Assembly (NCBI GenBank): GCA_026874595.1
Contig: CM049313.1
Coordinates: 56,689,159 to 56,753,158 of the forward strand
DNA length: 64,000 nucleotides
Reading direction: 5' to 3'
DNA from: Sipunculus nudus
Lineage: Eukaryota; Annelida; Sipuncula; Golfingiida; Sipunculidae
Shown: piece after piece, positions 58,615 to 64,000 of the stretch
Position numbering within the stretch: position 1 is the first letter of the stretch
How the letters are laid out: every line of letters begins with the position of its first letter
Notes under the pieces: model-generated
What the model saw: only the letters and a program-made list of their open reading frames with translations
The model's database searches: none
What the model was told of the DNA's origin: nothing
Position numbers and translations under genes: made by a program

Positions 58615-58835
58615 TCAGCAAGTACATTGTCTTTCCCTTTAATGTGTTTGATTTTAAGGTTGTAATCTTGTTAGAACAAACTCCATCTAAACAATCTTTG
58701 ATTTTTACACTTCAACTTGTTCATGAACGTGAGGGGATTGTGAACACTGAAGACAATGATAGGCCTGACTGATGAAGTAACATAAACTTCAAAATGTTGC
58801 AAAGCCAAACATTCTTTTTCAATAGTGGAGTAGTT
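58615..58835 (-). pseudogene. RNase H fragment of Gmr1-like pol
   Basis: The minus-strand frame reads YSTIEKECLALQHFEVYV, then NPLTFMNKLKCKNQRLFRW, one stop, and LKIKHIKGKDNVLAD. These match the second half of Ty3-type RNase H and resemble 49912-49643. Confidence 0.8.
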
Positions 58836-58904
58836 TTTAGCTCAGGTGACTGTAAGTCCAGCCGTCCGGCCGTCTGTCCGTTAACAAGGCTCAAATCGTA
58901 ACCG

Positions 58905-60065
58905 CTGGACCTGGAATCTTCTTACTCTACATCCAGAGAGGTCCATGAAAAATCTCCTTGGAAACCTGGAATTAGGTCTCTGTTACCCATATCCTTATCG
59001 TATTGATCATGAGATGTTCCATAAGTTTCTGCAGACTGGTGGCGCCACCTGTATATTTTATTTTTTACGATTTTTTTTTCTCTATTTTTGAGACCTTTAA
59101 AAATTGGGACATCTGTTAACAGGGCACAAATCGTAAAGACTTGACCTAGAATCTTCATTCTTGACATTCTGAGAGACCTATGAAAAGTCTCCATGGAAAC
59201 AAGAAATTAGGTCTCTGTTACCCATATCCTTTGAGCTATGGGGCCCCAAAGTACCCCCCAGAATAGTGAAAAATTTCATACAAAAACTTCAATATCTCAT
59301 TAACTACATCACTGATGGTCATGATTTTTGGCATACATATTGAACATGAGATGTTTCATCAGTTTCTGCAGACTGGTGGCGCCACCTGTATTTTTTATTT
59401 TTTACGATTTTTTTTTCTCTATTTTTGAGACCTTTAAAAATTTGGACATCTGTTAACAGGGCACAAATCGTAAAGACTGGACCTAGAATCTTCATTCTTG
59501 ACATTCTGAGAGACCTAAGAAAAGTCTCCATGGAAACCAGAAATTAGGTCTCTGTTACCCATATCCTTTGAGCTATGGGGCCCCAAAGTACCCCCCAGAA
59601 TAGTAAAAAATTTCATAAAAAACTTCAATATCTGATTAACTACATCACTGATGGTCATTATTTTTGGCATACAAATTGATCATGAGATGTTTCATCAGTT
59701 TCTGCAGAATAGTGGCACCACCTGTAATTTTTCAAATTTTTACAATTTTTTTTCTCTATTTTTGAGACCTTTAAGGATGTAGTTATCTGACAACAGGGTT
59801 AAATTGGACCTAAAATCTTCATTCTTGACACACAAGGAGACCTATGAAAAGTATCCATGGAAACCTGAAATTAGGTCTCTGTTACCCATATCCTTTGAGC
59901 TATGGCACTCAAAAGTACAGCTCAGAATAATGGAAATTTTAATACAAAAGCTGAAGTATCTGAAAAACTAATGCAGAGATCACCATAATTGTTTGTATGG
60001 ATATTGATCATGGAGTGTTTCATCAGTTTCTGCAGCCTGGTGGCACCACATGTATTTGTTCGGGC
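58905..60065. repeat. Tandem array of about 337-bp units
   Basis: The anchor ctgcagactggtggcgccacc recurs at about 59024, 59361, 59696 and 60025, giving periods of 337, 335 and 329 bp. The middle copies are most alike; outer ones are diverged. Units contain gtctctgttacccatatcc and ttctctatttttgagacc. No real coding frame is present. Confidence 0.85.
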
Positions 60066-63000
60066 TTTTTTAGCTCAGCTGACTATAAGTCATCTGAGCT
60101 ATAGTCGTGGTCCATTGTCCGTCTGTCCGTCTGTCCGTCTGTCCGTCCGTCCGTCCGTCCGTAGATGTGGCACGTTTTGAAACCATAAGACCTAGGAATC
60201 CAAAATTCAGCATAATGTTAGATGTCCCCAAGATCTCCTACCAAGCCAAAAACAAAGTTTAGAAAGCTGAAAGAAATTTGCCAAATATTGTAGCTTTTAT
60301 TAATGTTTTTTATGAGACCCTGTCAGACTTTGGCTCTCTCCAGCCCCTCTTGAGTCACCTGTATGTTGACCTTGTTGACCTTTCATCAAATTATGCACGC
60401 TTGAGGGGAGAATCCAGGCAGCTGATGGCCAGCAACAGTTGATCCAGGTGTTCAACCCAACTCATCTAGTAGTTTTAACCAACAACATAACAATAAACAA
60501 TAAATTAATAAATTTTTATTGGTTTTTAATAACAAATTAAAGAAAAATAGAAAAGGAATTTGTTAGTTTATAATAACAGGAAATTAACTTGCAGTTACTG
60601 ATGATATAAGAATCTTGTATCGATGGGTAGAATGTCACATATTCCAAATAACACCATGCAGTCACCTATGGCATTTTTCAGTTCATTTTTAATGATAAAG
60701 AAGTAAATCATATTATTCATTACTAATCATTAAGGATTATATGAAGGAAATTAATGATAGACAAAGATGCAGTTGATAATATTAATCTAGATTCCTACTG
60801 TGTCTAGTGTGTACATTGATGTGAAATTAGTCCAAAATGAATTTTTTACAGTTATTTTTTAATATAAATAAAAGCCATAAAACCAGGTACTTATGATCAT
60901 TATTTAAATGTGTGAATTTTGTATATTCTGGATTCTCAACATCATTTTTTGGTGAAAACTGAATAAATACCAGACATGGTGCAAATACTTTGTAATTGTA
61001 TTTAAATACGAATATGATTATGTACTCCATTATAAAATTTCTTGCATAAAGAATAGGAATTCAGGTAAAAATGAAAGAATATGAATACTCGTGCAAATAC
61101 TTTCAAAATGTATTCATGAATGCATTCATGAATATATTCTTTAATATTATTTTAATAATCATATCAATTATATTTCAATTTAAAAAATCATATGATTCTC
61201 TTATTATTTTTAATAAAAATTATATTTGGGACAATATTTGTAATTTTTTAGCTCAGCTGACTATAAGTCATCTGAGCTATAGTTGTGGTCCATTGTCCGT
61301 CGTCCGTCTGTCCGTCCGTTCGTCCGTCCGTCCGTAGATGTGGCACGTTTTGAAACCGTAAGACCTAGGAATCCAAAATTTGCCATAATGTTAGATGTCC
61401 CCAAGATCTCCTACCAAGCCGAAAACTGGGTCTTTGCAACTTCGTTCCTTTGAGAAATTAAGGAAAAACCTCAATTTTTTATTAAAAACCTATTTTCACA
61501 CTTTAGGACTGCCTAGTATCAAAACCACTCATCTGTTTTTCCTCATATTTCCTATAAATAATCCTCTATATAATTCCTATGTACATGCCAGAAATTAGGT
61601 CTGTATTATTTAATTAAAAAAAGTTATGGGCCCAAACATAATGCATTTTTTAAATAATCAGGAAAGAAATTTTATCACTTAACACAAAACTTGTTAAAGC
61701 TAAGCACTTTTTTTCCAGTAATATTACTTTTATAAATCAAAATTTAATTGTATACCCAAAATTAGATCAAAATCTTTTAAATTTTTAAAAATATTAGCAA
61801 AAATAAAAAATTGGTACCTTAAATTTTGCCCAACTTTGACCATGGCACGTTTTTTTGCTGTAACTGCTGTGGATTTAATTTTCACAGCATGTTTTTGTTA
61901 GCATTTCAACTGTTAACACCAAAAATTTGAAACCAGTTGATCAAAAACTGTAGATTTTATTCAAGTTTTCAAGCACCATGTCACATATTGCTAGTGTTAT
62001 GCAGTTTGCTAGAGCTCAGCTCCCGAGCTTCAGCTCTAAGTTCCTTAAATTTGGCATACAGTTAGATTTCTCCAAAATCCCCTACCATGCCAAGAATTTG
62101 GTCACTAGGACTTAATTCCTTCGAGATATCAATGAAAAACTTAATTTTTCCATTAAAACCCAATGTTACACTTTAAGACTGCCTAATATCAAAACCACTG
62201 ATCTGACTTTGATCATATATAATATACATATTTTTCTATACATTCACTATGCACATGCCAGAATTGATGTCAGTATTGTGTATTTTTTTTAAGTTATGGG
62301 CCCAAACATAATGCACTTTGTAAAAAATCAAGAAATATATTTACTCCCTTAACAAGGGCATTGCTGAAGCTAGAGATCTTTTTTGTCAGGGATGTAACAT
62401 TATTTAATCAAGATTCAATTGAATACCCAAAATTAGTTCTGAATTTTTCAAATTTTATAAGTTATTAGTATAAATATAAAATTAGTACCTTAAATTTTGC
62501 CAAACTGTGACCATGGCACGTTTGTTTCCCGTGAGCACTGTTGATATAATTTTCATATCATGCACACATAAGGATTTCAGCTTTTAAGTTTAGAAAGCTG
62601 AAAGAAATTTGCCAAATATTGTAGCTTTTATTAATGTTTTTTATGAGACCCTGTCAGACTTTGGCTCTCTCCAGCCCCTCTTGAGTCACCTGTATGTTGA
62701 CCTTGTTGACCTTTCATCAAATTATGCACGCTTGAGGGGAGAATCCAGGCAGCTGATGGCCAGCAACAGTTGATCCAGGTGTTCAACCCAACTCATCTAG
62801 TAGTTTTAACCAACAACATAACAATAAACAATAAATTAATAAATTTTTATTGGTTTTTAATAACAAATTAAAGAAAAATAGAAAAGGAATTTGTTAGTTT
62901 GTAATAACAGGAAATTAACTTGCAGTTACTGATGATATAAGAATCTTGTATCGATGGGTAGAATGTCACATATTCCAAATAACACCATGCAGTCACCTAT

Positions 63001-64000
63001 GGCATTTTTCAGTTCAATTTTAATGATAAAGAAGTAAATCATATTATTCATTACTAATCATTAGGGATCATATGAAGGAAATTAATGATAGACAAAGATG
63101 CAGTTGATAATATTAATCTAGATTCCTACTGTGTCTAGTGTGTACATTGATGTGAAATTAGTCCAAAATGAATTTTTTACAGTTATTTTTTAATATAAAT
63201 AAAAGCCATAAAACCAGGTACTTATGATCATTATTTAAATGTGTGAATTTTGTATATTCTGGATTCTCAACATCATTGGTTGGTGAAACTGAATAAATAC
63301 CAGACATGGTGCGAATACTTTGTAATTGTATTTAAATACGAATATGATTATGTACTCCATTATAAAATTTCTTGCATAAAGAATAGGAATTCAGGTAAAA
63401 ATGAAAGTATATGAATACTCGTGCAAATACTTTCAAAATGTATTCATGAATGCATTCATGAATATATTCTTTAATATTATTTTAATAATCATTTCAGTTA
63501 TATTTCAATTTAAAAAATCATATGATTCTCTTATTATTTTTTATAAAAATTATATTTGGGACAATATTTGTAATTTTTTAGCTCAGCTGACTATAAGTCA
63601 TCTGAGCTATAGTCGTGGTCCATTGTCCGTCGTCCGTCTGTCCGTCCGTCCGTCCGTCCGTCCGTAGATGTGGCACGTTTTGAAACCGTAAGACCTAGGA
63701 ATCCAAAATTTGGCATAATGTTAGATGTCCCCAAGATCTCCTACCAAGCCGAAAACTGGGTCTTTGCAACTTCGTTCCTTTGAGAAATTAAGGAAAAACC
63801 TCAATTTTTTATTAAAAACCTATTTTCACACTTCAGGACTGCCTAATATCCAAACCACTCATTTGTTTTTCCTCATATTTACCATAAATATTCCTCTATA
63901 TAGTTCCAATGTACATGCCAGAAATTATGTCTGTCTTATTTATTTTAAAAAAGTTATGGGCCCAAACATAATGCATTTTGTAAAAAATCAGGAAAGATAT
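60066..64000. repeat. Tandem repeat with 2.33-kb period, hairpin and TCCG tracts, running off the window
   Basis: Sequence from 60257 recurs from 62588 (offset 2331) and continues to the window end with high identity. Each unit holds a hairpin (60072-60100, 61250-61278, 63580-63608; agctcagctgact...agtcatctgagct) followed by a (TCCG)n tract (60118-60161, 61296-61334, 63626-63664). The first partial unit (60066-60256) lacks about 1.16 kb relative to the others. No protein domain is seen. Confidence 0.85.

Larger units (their letters stand above)
57613..58835 (-). mobile_element. Truncated Gmr1-like retrotransposon: 3' LTR, polypurine tract and RNase H end
   Basis: An LTR-like unit (57613-58460, tgttacgg...ctgtaaca) is preceded on the minus strand by the purine tract caggagggggag (58472-58461), and then by pol sequence. 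RNase H therefore lies only about 140 bp from the LTR with no integrase between. That fits the Gmr1 order. The element is cut off at 58835, where another repeat begins. Confidence 0.75.

Noticed and set aside
58905-60065. CRISPR-like spacing of repeats
   Set aside because: Units are about 337 bp, diverged and in animal DNA; they are ordinary tandem repeats.

Overview
The window is animal nuclear DNA, most likely from a bivalve or other mollusc. It is AT-rich, intron-containing and crowded with microsatellites, foldback repeats and several families of LTR and DNA transposons. The species call is an inference from the Ty3 (Steamer/Mag-like) and Gmr1-like elements, the TCCG-array repeats and the recurring intronic repeat families; no search was possible. 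No operons, rRNA or tRNA genes, or CRISPR arrays were seen.

Only two host genes could be supported. At the left end (278-1432, minus) is a single-exon SLC39/ZIP zinc transporter. From 27129 down to 9931 (minus) I reconstruct a seven-exon gene whose splice phases join into one 399-residue protein. It has a signal peptide followed by a peptidase S51 cyanophycinase domain, an enzyme family best known from bacteria that degrades the cyanobacterial storage polymer cyanophycin. Its first intron is about 11.5 kb because it holds a non-autonomous hAT transposon (16779-26411, perfect 8-bp target duplication), which itself holds a Ty3 retrotransposon (17778-25366).

Most of the rest is mobile DNA. At 2354-7708 lies a structurally perfect Ty3 element with identical 232-bp LTRs, a 5-bp target duplication and one uninterrupted 1391-codon Gag-Pol frame. 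The Ty3 element inside the hAT has a Gag with an RRM-like N-terminus and a PNMA-like capsid. A textbook -1 frameshift signal follows Gag, while its reverse transcriptase carries a deletion and its 3' LTR is almost gone. At 30805-34693 is a decayed integrase-type (Ginger-like) DNA transposon with 300-bp structured terminal inverted repeats, next to a Tigger/pogo deletion derivative (34732-35951). At 36540-39485 is a heavily mutated Ty3 gag-pol. At 48754-55256 is a Gmr1-like element (integrase encoded before reverse transcriptase, SCAN-like Gag) with a 5-bp target duplication and many frame breaks. A second, truncated one lies at 57613-58835.

The remainder is nested foldback repeats (43.5-46.5 kb), a G-rich minisatellite (57.1-57.6 kb), a 337-bp tandem array (58.9-60.1 kb) and a 2.33-kb tandem repeat with hairpin and TCCG tracts that runs off the right end.
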